A stretch of DNA of 64,000 nt from positions 2,149,501-2,213,500 of the forward strand of contig NZ_CP121017.1 in assembly GCF_041468085.1 (NCBI RefSeq), written 5' to 3'. The DNA comes from Tistrella mobilis (GTDB taxonomy: Bacteria; Pseudomonadota; Alphaproteobacteria; Tistrellales; Tistrellaceae). The notes under the pieces were generated by a model, which was not told the DNA's origin, ran no database searches, and was given only the letters and a program-made list of their open reading frames with translations. The position numbers and the translations under genes were made by a program. Positions 1 through 7,405 of the stretch are shown here, piece after piece (the stretch's first letter is position 1; the number at the start of each line of letters is the position of its first letter).

Positions 1-25
1 TGCGGGATGGATCGGGGGCAGAGGC

Positions 26-757
26 GTGACTCTGCGGCATAACGGGGCGGCACTTCCGTCTGAACCTAGAGATCGCGTTGCCGTGCTGTCGGAAGACATC
101 GGCGAGGCGCGTCGCATTGCCGACTACCTCAAAACCTCCGGGATAATATCTGCCGCATTAATCGCCAATCGCGCAAGTTGCGATCAGCTTGCCGACCGAC
201 CTGTGGATCTGGTGGTTCTGGATTGCGACGGCCGCACCGTCGACGGCCTTGCACTCGGCCGGCGTATCCTGGCCAATGGCCAGCCCGGCCTGGTTTTCGT
301 CAGCAAGCGTGACGACGAGGTGGAACGGGTGATCGGCCTCGACATGGGCGCCGACGACTTCCTGGTCCGCCCTTTCAGCCTGCGGGAGCTGACCGCCCGG
401 GTCCGCGCGGTCCTGAGGCGCCGGCGCATGATGCCCGAGACCATAGGCGCCGATGTCCGCCATGTCCGCGGCTGGACCATCGACCTTACCCGGCGCGAGA
501 TCGCCGACCCGGATGGCGAGGTCGTACGGCTGACGCGCGGGGAATTCGACCTGCTGGCCGCCATCGTTCAGGCCGGCGGCCGGCCCGTGACCCGCGAATA
601 CCTGCTGGAAGTGGTATCGAAGCGGGCCGATGCGGTATCCGACCGCACGGTCGTGACCCTGATCAGCCGTCTGCGGCGCAAGCTGGATCGCGGGGCGGGC
701 GATCTGGACCTGATTCGTACGGAGCCGGGCGTCGGCTACCGGATTACGGCCGACTGA
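26..757 (+). CDS. OmpR-family response regulator with Lys-to-Arg receiver substitution
   Basis: This is a two-domain cytoplasmic DNA-binding response regulator of 243 residues. The receiver domain spans about residues 17-130 and the winged-helix effector domain about 140-240. The acidic pair (Glu23, Asp24), the likely phosphoacceptor Asp66 and the switch Ser93 are present. The nearly invariant Lys before Pro-Phe is Arg115 instead. The effector part ends with the Gly-Val-Gly-Tyr-Arg motif of the OmpR wing. The start is a GTG preceded by a purine-rich stretch (GGGGGCAGAGG). No sensor kinase lies in the window, so the stimulus is unknown. The gene sits at the window edge and may belong to an operon to the left. 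Confidence 0.9.
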   Translation: MTLRHNGAALPSEPRDRVAVLSEDIGEARRIADYLKTSGIISAALIANRASCDQLADRPVDLVVLDCDGRTVDGLALGRRILANGQPGLVFVSKRDDEVERVIGLDMGADDFLVRPFSLRELTARVRAVLRRRRMMPETIGADVRHVRGWTIDLTRREIADPDGEVVRLTRGEFDLLAAIVQAGGRPVTREYLLEVVSKRADAVSDRTVVTLISRLRRKLDRGAGDLDLIRTEPGVGYRITAD

Positions 758-1133
758 CCTCGTCGGTCCCTCTGCCATAAAGCTCCCGACATGCTGAATA
801 TGACACGAAGCCCGCAGCGCCTTGTGCTGTAAAGCCTGGCTTATGCCCGGTGTGTCATGAAAAGGGCGCGGCCTGCCATCGAGTATTGCGATGTAGAGGA
901 AGGTGTGGCTATTGAAGGTCCCATCTTTGCTTCACGCAATCGAAGGCTGTCGGTCCTACATTCTCCTCATAGCCGAGGCGCACACGACCTGCCGATGTCG
1001 AGACATCGACCGTGGCGCCACAGATCGTCGAACCGGCCCGCGCGTCCCCCGATGCGCACCGCTCTTGCAACCACATCATGCAATGGCAGGCTCACCCCCG
1101 GCGACGGTCCCCTGAAGGAGGAGCACCGAAACC
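758..1133. other. Non-coding stretch with a 16-bp palindrome
   Basis: No convincing gene is visible between the response regulator and the lipoprotein gene. The stretch holds a perfect palindrome with 7-bp arms (CGATGTC, GA, GACATCG) at 993-1008. This lies about 125 bp before the lipoprotein start and could be an operator. An AAGGAGG ribosome-binding site sits just before the lipoprotein gene. Confidence 0.5.
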
Positions 1134-1385
1134 ATGTCCGCCATGAAGCATAGCCCCAAAGCCCTTGCCGCCGCCGCCGTCTGCGTTGCCGCCCTTGCAC
1201 TTGCTGCCTGCGGCAACACGCCTGAACGCCGCGGCCTGACCGGCGCCGGCCTGGGTGCCGGTGCGGGTGCCGCGATCGGTGCCGCCACCGGCGGCAGCGT
1301 GCTCGGCGGCGCCCTGGTCGGTGGCGCGGCCGGTGGCCTGACCGGCGCCCTGACCGACAAGGACGACATCGATATCGGCGACTGA
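1134..1385 (+). CDS. Small glycine-zipper lipoprotein
   Basis: This 83-residue protein has a lipoprotein signal peptide ending in Leu-Ala-Ala-Cys at about residue 26, so it should be lipidated. After the Cys it is almost entirely a Gly/Ala zipper (about residues 34-72), like the SmpA/OmlA-adjacent or YMGG-type glycine-zipper peptides found in the envelope. It ends in an acidic tail (Asp-Lys-Asp-Asp-Ile-Asp). A strong AAGGAGG site supports the ATG start. The exact function is unknown; an outer-membrane or periplasmic structural role is inferred. Confidence 0.8.
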   Translation: MSAMKHSPKALAAAAVCVAALALAACGNTPERRGLTGAGLGAGAGAAIGAATGGSVLGGALVGGAAGGLTGALTDKDDIDIGD

Positions 1386-1519
1386 TCGCCACCCCGACGG
1401 TTTCCGTCGCAAAAACATCACGAGGCGGCGCGGTCGACGTGACCGGCCGCCCTCCTTACATATCGGTCAGCTTTCGCACCCTGCGCGAGCCGCCTTTCCC
1501 GAAAGACGGAGGTCCATCC

Positions 1520-1705
1520 ATGGAGGGACGCAAGGACAGCTTTCTGGGCGACCTGTTCCGCATCATCGTCGCGGTGATCCTGCCGCCGCTGGGCGTGCTG
1601 CTGGAGGTCGGCCTGACCAAGCACTTCTGGATCAACATCCTGCTGACGCTGCTCGGCTGGCTGCCCGGCATCATCCATGCGGTGTGGGTCATCAGCCGCC
1701 GCTGA
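1520..1705 (+). CDS. Pmp3/YqaE family membrane proteolipid
   Basis: This 61-residue hydrophobic peptide has two membrane segments. The first carries the Leu-Pro-Pro-Leu-Gly-Val motif and the second the Leu-Gly-Trp-Leu-Pro-Gly-Ile-Ile-His motif of the Pmp3/YqaE (UPF0057) family. Family members are stress-associated proteolipids that affect membrane potential. An upstream in-frame ATG exists at 1439, but the ATG at 1520 follows a GACGGAGG site and gives the family's usual length. It is a single-gene unit followed by a strong terminator. Confidence 0.88.
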   Translation: MEGRKDSFLGDLFRIIVAVILPPLGVLLEVGLTKHFWINILLTLLGWLPGIIHAVWVISRR

Positions 1706-1722
1706 CATTGCCCGTCATGCAG

Positions 1723-1760
1723 AAAGGCCCCGGTCCTGGAAAAGGGCCGGGGCCTTTTTT
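1723..1760 (+). terminator. Intrinsic terminator after the Pmp3 gene
   Basis: A 14-bp stem (AAAGGCCCCGGTCC paired with GGGCCGGGGCCTTT, one mismatch) is followed by a run of T. It sits 17 bp after the stop codon of the Pmp3-type gene. Confidence 0.85.
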
Positions 1761-1764
1761 CGGG

Positions 1765-1800
1765 CCTGAGTCTGTTCCTGGACCTGAGTCTGTTCCTGGG
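1765..1800. repeat. Two tandem copies of an 18-bp unit
   Basis: The unit CCTGAGTCTGTTCCTGG plus one variable base occurs twice in direct tandem, between the Pmp3 terminator and the 3' end of the Anbu gene. It lies in a convergent intergenic gap. Confidence 0.8.
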
Positions 1801-1818
1801 CCTCAGCCACAGGAGGCG

Positions 1819-2538
1819 TCACCACTCCGGATCGGGCAGATCCAGATAGGCGGCCCGCAGTGCCTCGGACCAGCGCTGGCGGATAGAAAGAAAATAGGGG
1901 TCGGTTTCGTCGATCCGTCGCTCCAGATCATATTCGAAAGTATCCGAGCGGATGACGGTCAGGTCGATCGGCATGCCGACCGACAGATTGCTGCGCAGCG
2001 TGCTGTCCATCGAGATCATGGCGAGCTTGATCGCATCGTGAATGCGGGTCTCCGGCCCCATCACCCGGTCGAGGATCGGCTTGCCGTATTTGTGCTCACC
2101 GATCTGAAGGTAGTGGGTGTCGCTCATCGCCTCGATAAAATTGCCGGCCGAGTAGATCTGGAACAGACGGATATCGCCGCCCCGGATCTGGCCACCCAGC
2201 AGGAAGGTGACGTTGAAGGCGGTGTCGTGAGCCTCCAGCGCCGGCCCGTCGGCACGGTGGACGGCCCGGATCGATTCACCCACGATCTCGGCTGCCGAAA
2301 CCATGTCGGGGGCGTCGTCCAGATGGCGGCCGTCTTCCAGGCCGCGCCGCAGCCGGTTGACCACCGCCTGGGTGATGGCCAGATTGCCGGCAGCGGTGAG
2401 GCACAGGACCGATTTGCCCGGGCGCCCCCAGAGCGTGGTCTTGCGATAGGTCGAGATGTTGTCGACGCCGGCATTGGTCCGGGTGTCGGAGAGCATCACC
2501 AGTCCGGCGCGCATCTTCAATCCGACGCAGTATGTCAT
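1819..2538 (-). CDS. Anbu, proteasome-like (HslV-related) peptidase
   Basis: This is the ancestral-beta-subunit (Anbu/BPH) peptidase of the Ntn-hydrolase fold, 239 residues. The chosen ATG (2538) is followed directly by Thr-Tyr-Cys-Val. Removing the Met would expose Thr1, the expected nucleophile. Counting from that Thr, Asp17 (in Ser-Asp-Thr-Arg-Thr-Asn-Ala-Gly) and Lys32 are in proteasome-like positions. An in-frame extension to 2613 would bury Thr1 and is rejected. It is the last gene of a minus-strand operon with the transglutaminase-like, alpha-E and ATP-grasp genes. That set is the conserved Anbu neighbourhood. The natural substrate is not established for the family. Confidence 0.93.
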   Translation of the reverse strand: MTYCVGLKMRAGLVMLSDTRTNAGVDNISTYRKTTLWGRPGKSVLCLTAAGNLAITQAVVNRLRRGLEDGRHLDDAPDMVSAAEIVGESIRAVHRADGPALEAHDTAFNVTFLLGGQIRGGDIRLFQIYSAGNFIEAMSDTHYLQIGEHKYGKPILDRVMGPETRIHDAIKLAMISMDSTLRSNLSVGMPIDLTVIRSDTFEYDLERRIDETDPYFLSIRQRWSEALRAAYLDLPDPEW

Positions 2539-2609
2539 GAGGGTGGGGATCCGTCTGAGGGGCGCGGTGTCGAAGGGGCGGGCTGGCGGAACCCGCTTTC
2601 GTCCCGCCT

Positions 2610-3446
2610 TCACTGTTGGGCCTGTTCCGTGACGTGGACGCGAACGGCGAGGTGTTCCTCGTCGCCGGCGATACGGATGCCGCGCACGGGGGCGGCGTCC
2701 AGATAGTCGAGACCATGGGCAAGGCGGATATAGGAACCGGTGGGGCTGATGCCGTTCGACGGATCGAAGCCGACCCAGCCCAGCCCCTCCAGCCAGGCTT
2801 CCGCCCAGGCATGACTGGCTTCGCCGCCCGGGCTTTCGGCGTGGTCGTCATCATTGGGCGAGAGATAGCCGCTGACATAGCGGGCGGGTATGCCCAGTTC
2901 CCGCACCACGGTGATGAAAACATGGGCGTGGTCCTGGCATACGCCGCGCCCATGGGCCAGCGCCTCGGCGGCGGTGGTCCGGGCATCGGTGGCGCCCTTG
3001 ACATAGGCGACCCGTCCGGCGGTCAGCCGCAGAACGGCATGCATGGCCGCCACGGCACCGTCGGTCTCAAGAACCGGGCGAACCTGGTCGGCGAACGCTT
3101 TCAGTGCGTCGTCGGCCGTGGTCAGCGGCGTCTCGCGCAGGAAGACCTCCGGCGACAGGGTGTCGGGCAGGTCGCGGCCGACGACACCCGCCGTGTCCGT
3201 CGTCTCCACGATGCCACGCACCGTCACCGCCAGCCGGTCATGATCATGATCGAGGGTCAGCTGATGCACCCGGTTGCCGAAGCCGTCGGTCAGCGGCACC
3301 AGATGTGCGGCGGGTTCCACCTCGATCCGCCACGAAATCACCCGCTGCGCCGCCAGATCCGGAGGCGTCAGGCGTAACGCCTGGATCGCGTACCGGGCCG
3401 GCCGCCCATAGCTGTAGATGGTCTGGTGCTCGACGGTCAGGCGCAT
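2610..3446 (-). CDS. Transglutaminase-like cysteine protein of the Anbu operon
   Basis: The 278-residue protein has an N-terminal beta domain (about 1-90) of the kind found in bacterial transglutaminase-like proteins. A papain-like transglutaminase core follows. The triad is visible as Cys170 (Gly-Val-Cys-Gln-Asp-His), His212 (Ser-His-Ala-Trp) and Asp228 (Gly-Phe-Asp-Pro-Ser). The start at 3446 (Met-Arg-Leu-Thr-Val-Glu-His) matches the family; an upstream extension runs into the preceding gene. It lies 71 bp before the Anbu start and 55 bp after the alpha-E stop. It may act as a peptidase or crosslinking enzyme on the product of the ATP-grasp partner. That role is inferred from context. Confidence 0.92.
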   Translation of the reverse strand: MRLTVEHQTIYSYGRPARYAIQALRLTPPDLAAQRVISWRIEVEPAAHLVPLTDGFGNRVHQLTLDHDHDRLAVTVRGIVETTDTAGVVGRDLPDTLSPEVFLRETPLTTADDALKAFADQVRPVLETDGAVAAMHAVLRLTAGRVAYVKGATDARTTAAEALAHGRGVCQDHAHVFITVVRELGIPARYVSGYLSPNDDDHAESPGGEASHAWAEAWLEGLGWVGFDPSNGISPTGSYIRLAHGLDYLDAAPVRGIRIAGDEEHLAVRVHVTEQAQQ

Positions 3447-3501
3447 GAATCCCTCGACGATATGGTCGGGAGCGACGGGGTATACCCGCCGCCGATCCCG
3501 G

Positions 3502-4452
3502 TCAAGACAGATAACAGCGCTGTATCTCGTCGCTGAGCCGCGCATTGCGCATGATGAAGTCTGTCAGGAACTCGTGCAAGCCGGCCTGAAAGATGTCCTC
3601 GGTGCGACCATAGGTCAGCTGGGCATGAAGCTGACCGGCCTGACGGTGGCACTCGGCACGGCGGCCATAGAGCTTGGCCAGATAGTCCAGCTGGGTGTCG
3701 ACCTCTCTGACGCAGGCGACCAGGGAGCGCGGCATCTCAGGCCGCAGGATCAGGAACTCGGCCACCAGCCAGGGCCGGACATTGGTCCGGTAGAGCCAGT
3801 GGAACGAGCGATGCGCCGAGACCGACCGCAGGATCGACATCCACTGATATTCATCGACCGCACCGCCCACCGTCTCTTCCGGCGGCAGCAGGATGTTGTA
3901 TTTCACGTCGAGAATGCGGGCGGTGTTGTCGCCGCGTTCGACATAGGTGCCGAGACGCACGAAGGCATAGGCGTCGTCGCGGATCATGGTGCCGTAGGCA
4001 CTGCCGCGGAACAGGGTGACGCGTTCCTTGATCCAGTCCAGAAAGTTGCGCAGCTCCGTGCCGGTGACGTCGGCCGGATCGATGCGGTTCATTTCCATCC
4101 AGGTGCTGTTGATGCTTTCCCACATCTCCGAGGTGAGGGCGGTGCGCACCGACCTGGCATTGCGACGGGCGTTTTCGATGCAACTGCGGATGCTCGACGG
4201 GTTGTCGCGATCGAAGGCGATGTAATCGACCACCCGGCGCTGATCGACGGCCTCTTCGCCGTGGCGGGCGACGAAGCCGCCGGCGACGCCGGCGCTGATC
4301 AGGGCGGAGCGCCACTCGTCATAGCCACCCTCGGCGGCGGACGAGGGCAGCAGAGCCATGCGATGGCCGGCTTCGATGATGCGGGCGAGATTCTCCGCCC
4401 GCTCCATGTTGCGGGAGAGCCAGTAGATGTTGTCGGCGGTACGGCTGAGCAT
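3502..4452 (-). CDS. Alpha-E domain protein
   Basis: This all-helical protein of 316 residues belongs to the alpha-E (DUF403) family. The family signature Met-Leu-Ser-Arg-Thr-Ala-Asp-Asn-Ile-Tyr-Trp-Leu-Ser-Arg lies at the extreme N-terminus, followed by Glu-Arg-Ala-Glu-Asn. The domain fills the whole protein. Biochemical function is unknown. In many bacteria it is encoded beside a circularly permuted ATP-grasp protein and a transglutaminase-like protein, as here. The four genes have been proposed to form a peptide-synthesis or protein-tagging pathway. The start at 4452 is set by the family N-terminus. Confidence 0.92.
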   Translation of the reverse strand: MLSRTADNIYWLSRNMERAENLARIIEAGHRMALLPSSAAEGGYDEWRSALISAGVAGGFVARHGEEAVDQRRVVDYIAFDRDNPSSIRSCIENARRNARSVRTALTSEMWESINSTWMEMNRIDPADVTGTELRNFLDWIKERVTLFRGSAYGTMIRDDAYAFVRLGTYVERGDNTARILDVKYNILLPPEETVGGAVDEYQWMSILRSVSAHRSFHWLYRTNVRPWLVAEFLILRPEMPRSLVACVREVDTQLDYLAKLYGRRAECHRQAGQLHAQLTYGRTEDIFQAGLHEFLTDFIMRNARLSDEIQRCYLS

Positions 4453-4536
4453 CGAGGGGGGTCCCCGGGAAGATCGGTCGAGAGGGCCGCCGGAACGGCC
4501 CCTGCGGCAGGATGACGGCGGGCGCCGGGCGGCGCC

Positions 4537-6087
4537 TCAGCGGGCGAGCACCCAGGTGTCCTTCGTGCCGCCGCCCTGGCTTGAATTCACCACCAGCGAG
4601 CCCTGTTTCAGCGCCACGCGGGTCAGCCCGCCCGGCACCAGCGACACGCCGTTGGCACCGACCAGGAGGAAGGGCCTGAGGTCGACATGGCGCGGCGCAA
4701 CCCCTTCCTCGACCAGGGTCGGGCAGGTCGACAGCGCCAGGGTCGGCTGGGCGATGAAGTCTTCCGGGTTGGCCTTGATCCTCTCGGCATAGGCCGCCTG
4801 CTCGGCGCGGGTCGATTTGGGGCCGACCAGCATGCCGTAGCCGCCTGAGCCACGAACCTCTTTCACCACCAGCTCATCCAGATGTTCCAGCACATAGCGG
4901 CAATCATCGCTCCGGCCGCACCAGCGGGTCGGCACGTTGTTGAGCAGCGGTTCTTCGCCCAGATAGAAGCGGATCATGTCGGGGACGAAGGTGTAGATCA
5001 TCTTGTCGTCGGCGATGCCCGTGCCGACGGCATTGGCGAGCGTCACATTGCCTGCGCGATAGGCATCGATCAGCCCCGGCACGCCCAGCTGACTGTCGGG
5101 CCGGAAGACCAGCGGGTCCAGGAAGGCGTCGTCGATGCGGCGATAGATGATGTCGACCCGCTTCGGTCCCTCGGTGGTCCGCATGAAGACCTTGTTTTCC
5201 GAAACGAAGAGATCCGGCCCCTCGACCAGTTCCACGCCCATCTGATCGGCCAGGAAGGTGTGCTCGTAATAGGCGCTGTTGTAGATGCCGGGCGTCAGGA
5301 GAACCACCGTCGGCTGGCCGGCGGCCATGTTCGGCGGCGCAACCGAGCACAGCGTGTCGCGCAGGCTGGACGGATAGTGATCGACCGGGCGGACCTGATG
5401 GGCGGACAGAAGGTCGGGGAAGAGCCGCATCATCACGTCGCGGTTCTCAAGCATGTACGAGACGCCCGAAGGCGTGCGGACATTGTCCTCCAGCACGAAG
5501 AAGTCGTTCTCGTCGGTCCGCACCAGATCGATGCCGGCGATATGGGTATAGACGTTGCCGGGGACCTTCAGGCCCTGCATCTGCGGCAGGTAGCCCACAT
5601 TGCGCAGAACCAGATCCGCGGGGATCACGCCCGCCTTCAGAATGTCCTGGCCGTGGTAGATGTCGGTCAGGAAGGCATTGAGCGCCCGGACACGCTGGGC
5701 CAGCCCGCGGGACAGGGTGGACCATTCCTCGCCGGTCACGATCCGTGGGACAAGATCGAAGGGCAGGATACGCTCGGGATCGCCCCCTTCGCCATAGACC
5801 GCAAAGGTGATGCCGATCCGCCGGAACAGAACCTCCGCCTCCCGGCGCTTCAATTGCAGGCGGTCATGTGGTGTCTGCGTCAACCATGCCCTGATTTCCG
5901 CATAGGCAGCTCTGACGTGTTCCGGTGACCTGACGTCTTCTGGTGTGCGGGCCTCGTCGGGCGCGCCGGTCCCCGCCGTCGCCCAGCCGTTCATCTCGTC
6001 GAAGATCCGGATGTCAGTCGCATTGCTCAAGAGAGCATCCTCCGCCGTGTTGACGTTCGACAGCATGACCAGCAAATGCCGTGCCAT
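4537..6087 (-). CDS. Circularly permuted type 2 ATP-grasp protein
   Basis: This is a probable ATP-dependent carboxylate-amine ligase of about 516 residues. It matches the circularly permuted ATP-grasp family (former DUF404/DUF407). Recognisable stretches include Arg-Ala-Leu-Asn-Ala-Phe-Leu-Thr-Asp-Ile-Tyr, Phe-Val-Leu-Glu-Asp-Asn-Val-Arg-Thr-Pro-Ser-Gly and Val-Val-Lys-Glu-Val-Arg-Gly-Ser-Gly-Gly-Tyr-Gly. The last is the nucleotide-binding loop. It is the first gene of the Anbu operon. The start is uncertain: ATGs at 6087 and 6066 are both possible, and neither has a strong ribosome-binding site. The reading frame stays open to 6264, but that extension is low-complexity and overlaps a terminator. 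The ligase activity is predicted from the fold. Confidence 0.9.
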   Translation of the reverse strand: MARHLLVMLSNVNTAEDALLSNATDIRIFDEMNGWATAGTGAPDEARTPEDVRSPEHVRAAYAEIRAWLTQTPHDRLQLKRREAEVLFRRIGITFAVYGEGGDPERILPFDLVPRIVTGEEWSTLSRGLAQRVRALNAFLTDIYHGQDILKAGVIPADLVLRNVGYLPQMQGLKVPGNVYTHIAGIDLVRTDENDFFVLEDNVRTPSGVSYMLENRDVMMRLFPDLLSAHQVRPVDHYPSSLRDTLCSVAPPNMAAGQPTVVLLTPGIYNSAYYEHTFLADQMGVELVEGPDLFVSENKVFMRTTEGPKRVDIIYRRIDDAFLDPLVFRPDSQLGVPGLIDAYRAGNVTLANAVGTGIADDKMIYTFVPDMIRFYLGEEPLLNNVPTRWCGRSDDCRYVLEHLDELVVKEVRGSGGYGMLVGPKSTRAEQAAYAERIKANPEDFIAQPTLALSTCPTLVEEGVAPRHVDLRPFLLVGANGVSLVPGGLTRVALKQGSLVVNSSQGGGTKDTWVLAR

Positions 6088-6244
6088 CGATCTGCGGCCG
6101 GATCTTCCCCGGAAACCGGCCGCTCCCCAGGTGAATCCTGCCCATCTTTTCGGCAGAGAACAACAGTGCTGCGCAGCGCAGTGGCGTCGAAAGGCTTCTG
6201 GCGTGCGTAAACCGCCGCGTGAGCGGGGGGATATGAGCGGGGGA

Positions 6245-6275
6245 TACAAGAAAGGGCCCGGCATGGCCGGGCCCC
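6245..6275 (-). terminator. Terminator after the RsbW-like gene
   Basis: A perfect 9-bp GC stem (GGGCCCGGC, arms 6254-6262 and 6266-6274) is followed on the minus strand by TTTCTTGT. It separates the kinase/STAS pair from the Anbu operon, which therefore should have its own promoter between about 6088 and 6245. Confidence 0.75.
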
Positions 6276-6301
6276 GATATGCGACGATCAGGCAGGGGCG
6301 G

Positions 6302-6751
6302 TCAGTCGTCGGCGATGCCGGCCGGGATCCGTTTGCGCAGCGTCACCACATTGCGATCGTCGACACGCGCATATTCCACCTGATCCATCATGCTGCGGAC
6401 CAGATGCACGCCCAGCCCGCCGATCGGCCGATCTTCGATATCGCCGTCGAGCACCGGCGGCGGCGCCTCGGCGAAGGGATCGAAGGCGGGGCCGTCGTCG
6501 ACGATGACGACCGTCACCGATGCCCCGTCATCCTCGCCGGCGGCAAGCCGCACCGTGATCGGCAGGCCCGTGGCACCATCGGGAAAGCCGTAGCTGATCA
6601 CATTGGTGATCAGCTCATCAGCCGCGAGCGAGATCTGATACGAGACCGCGGGCGGCAGGGCATGCTCGTCGCAAAAGGTCTCGATGGCATCCGCAAGCCG
6701 GGTCAGTTCGCTCAGATCGGCCGCAAGGGCCAGTTCGGTCACTGCGGTCAT
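6302..6751 (-). CDS. RsbW-like anti-sigma/serine kinase (HATPase_c_2)
   Basis: This 149-residue cytoplasmic protein is a GHKL ATPase of the anti-sigma regulatory factor type. The N-box appears as Ala-Ala-Asp-Glu-Leu-Ile-Thr-Asn-Val-Ile at about residues 44-53. The G-box region is Gly-Gly-Leu-Gly-Val-His-Leu-Val-Arg-Ser near residue 115. Such kinases phosphorylate a STAS antagonist and bind a target protein such as a sigma factor or output enzyme. The ATG at 6751 gives the compact family length; the longer frame to 7084 overlaps the STAS gene. It lies 68 bp downstream of that gene on the same strand, and the two are a likely partner-switching pair. Confidence 0.88.
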   Translation of the reverse strand: MTAVTELALAADLSELTRLADAIETFCDEHALPPAVSYQISLAADELITNVISYGFPDGATGLPITVRLAAGEDDGASVTVVIVDDGPAFDPFAEAPPPVLDGDIEDRPIGGLGVHLVRSMMDQVEYARVDDRNVVTLRKRIPAGIADD

Positions 6752-6819
6752 GGCGCGGTTCCCTGATCCGGGGCGCGTGTGGCGCAGCCGGGCCTGGCCG
6801 GCCGCGTGGTGGCGGATGA

Positions 6820-7155
6820 TCAGGCGAAAGCGGCGATCGCCTCGTCGCGGCCGGGCAGGATCTGGAAGATCGCGCTGAAACCGCTGATATCGAAGACCTC
6901 GCGGATCTCGGGCCGCATGCCCGACAGCACCACCTTGCCGCCGCTGGCCTTCGACCGTTTGGCCGCGATCAGCAGAACCCGCAGACCGGCGCTGCTGATA
7001 TAGTCCAGCCCGGCAAGATCCACCGCCAGCCGGCCCGACGAGGACTCCAGCGCCGCCAGAACCTCGGCTTCGAAAGCCGGACAACTGGTGCCGTCCAGCC
7101 GGCCCTTAGGGCTGAGGACGACGACCGTTCCGATGGACTGACGCTCGATCTGCAT
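6820..7155 (-). CDS. STAS-domain anti-sigma factor antagonist
   Basis: This 111-residue single STAS domain protein resembles RsbV/SpoIIAA. The conserved phosphorylation segment is Asp-Tyr-Ile-Ser-Ser-Ala-Gly-Leu-Arg around residues 51-59, so Ser54 or Ser55 is the likely target. Start 7155 (Met-Gln-Ile-Glu-Arg-Gln) has a GGGAG site upstream; an upstream in-frame ATG at 7206 is less likely. It precedes the RsbW-like kinase gene. No PP2C-type phosphatase that would dephosphorylate it lies nearby. Confidence 0.88.
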   Translation of the reverse strand: MQIERQSIGTVVVLSPKGRLDGTSCPAFEAEVLAALESSSGRLAVDLAGLDYISSAGLRVLLIAAKRSKASGGKVVLSGMRPEIREVFDISGFSAIFQILPGRDEAIAAFA

Positions 7156-7405
7156 CTTCGCTCCCGTCAACTTGAGCCCGGGTCCGCCGGTGACCGTCAG
7201 GAACACTGAGGTGCGGCCCCTGGAACCGTTCCGGATTCCATATCAGGTGACAGCCCTTTGCCCAAGGGATTTTGTCCATGGCGGACAGTATATGACAGTT
7301 GAATGACGTTGCGGGGCGAGGATTGCAGCGCGTGGGGGTGGTACGGCACACTCCGCATCCTGCGGGACCGATGGTCCGGTCCCGATCTTCTCCGGCTCAG
7401 ATGGA

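Noticed and set aside
857-1153. A 98-codon plus-strand frame before the lipoprotein gene
   Set aside because: It overlaps the lipoprotein ribosome-binding site and start, and its translation is Arg/Pro-rich without a recognisable motif.
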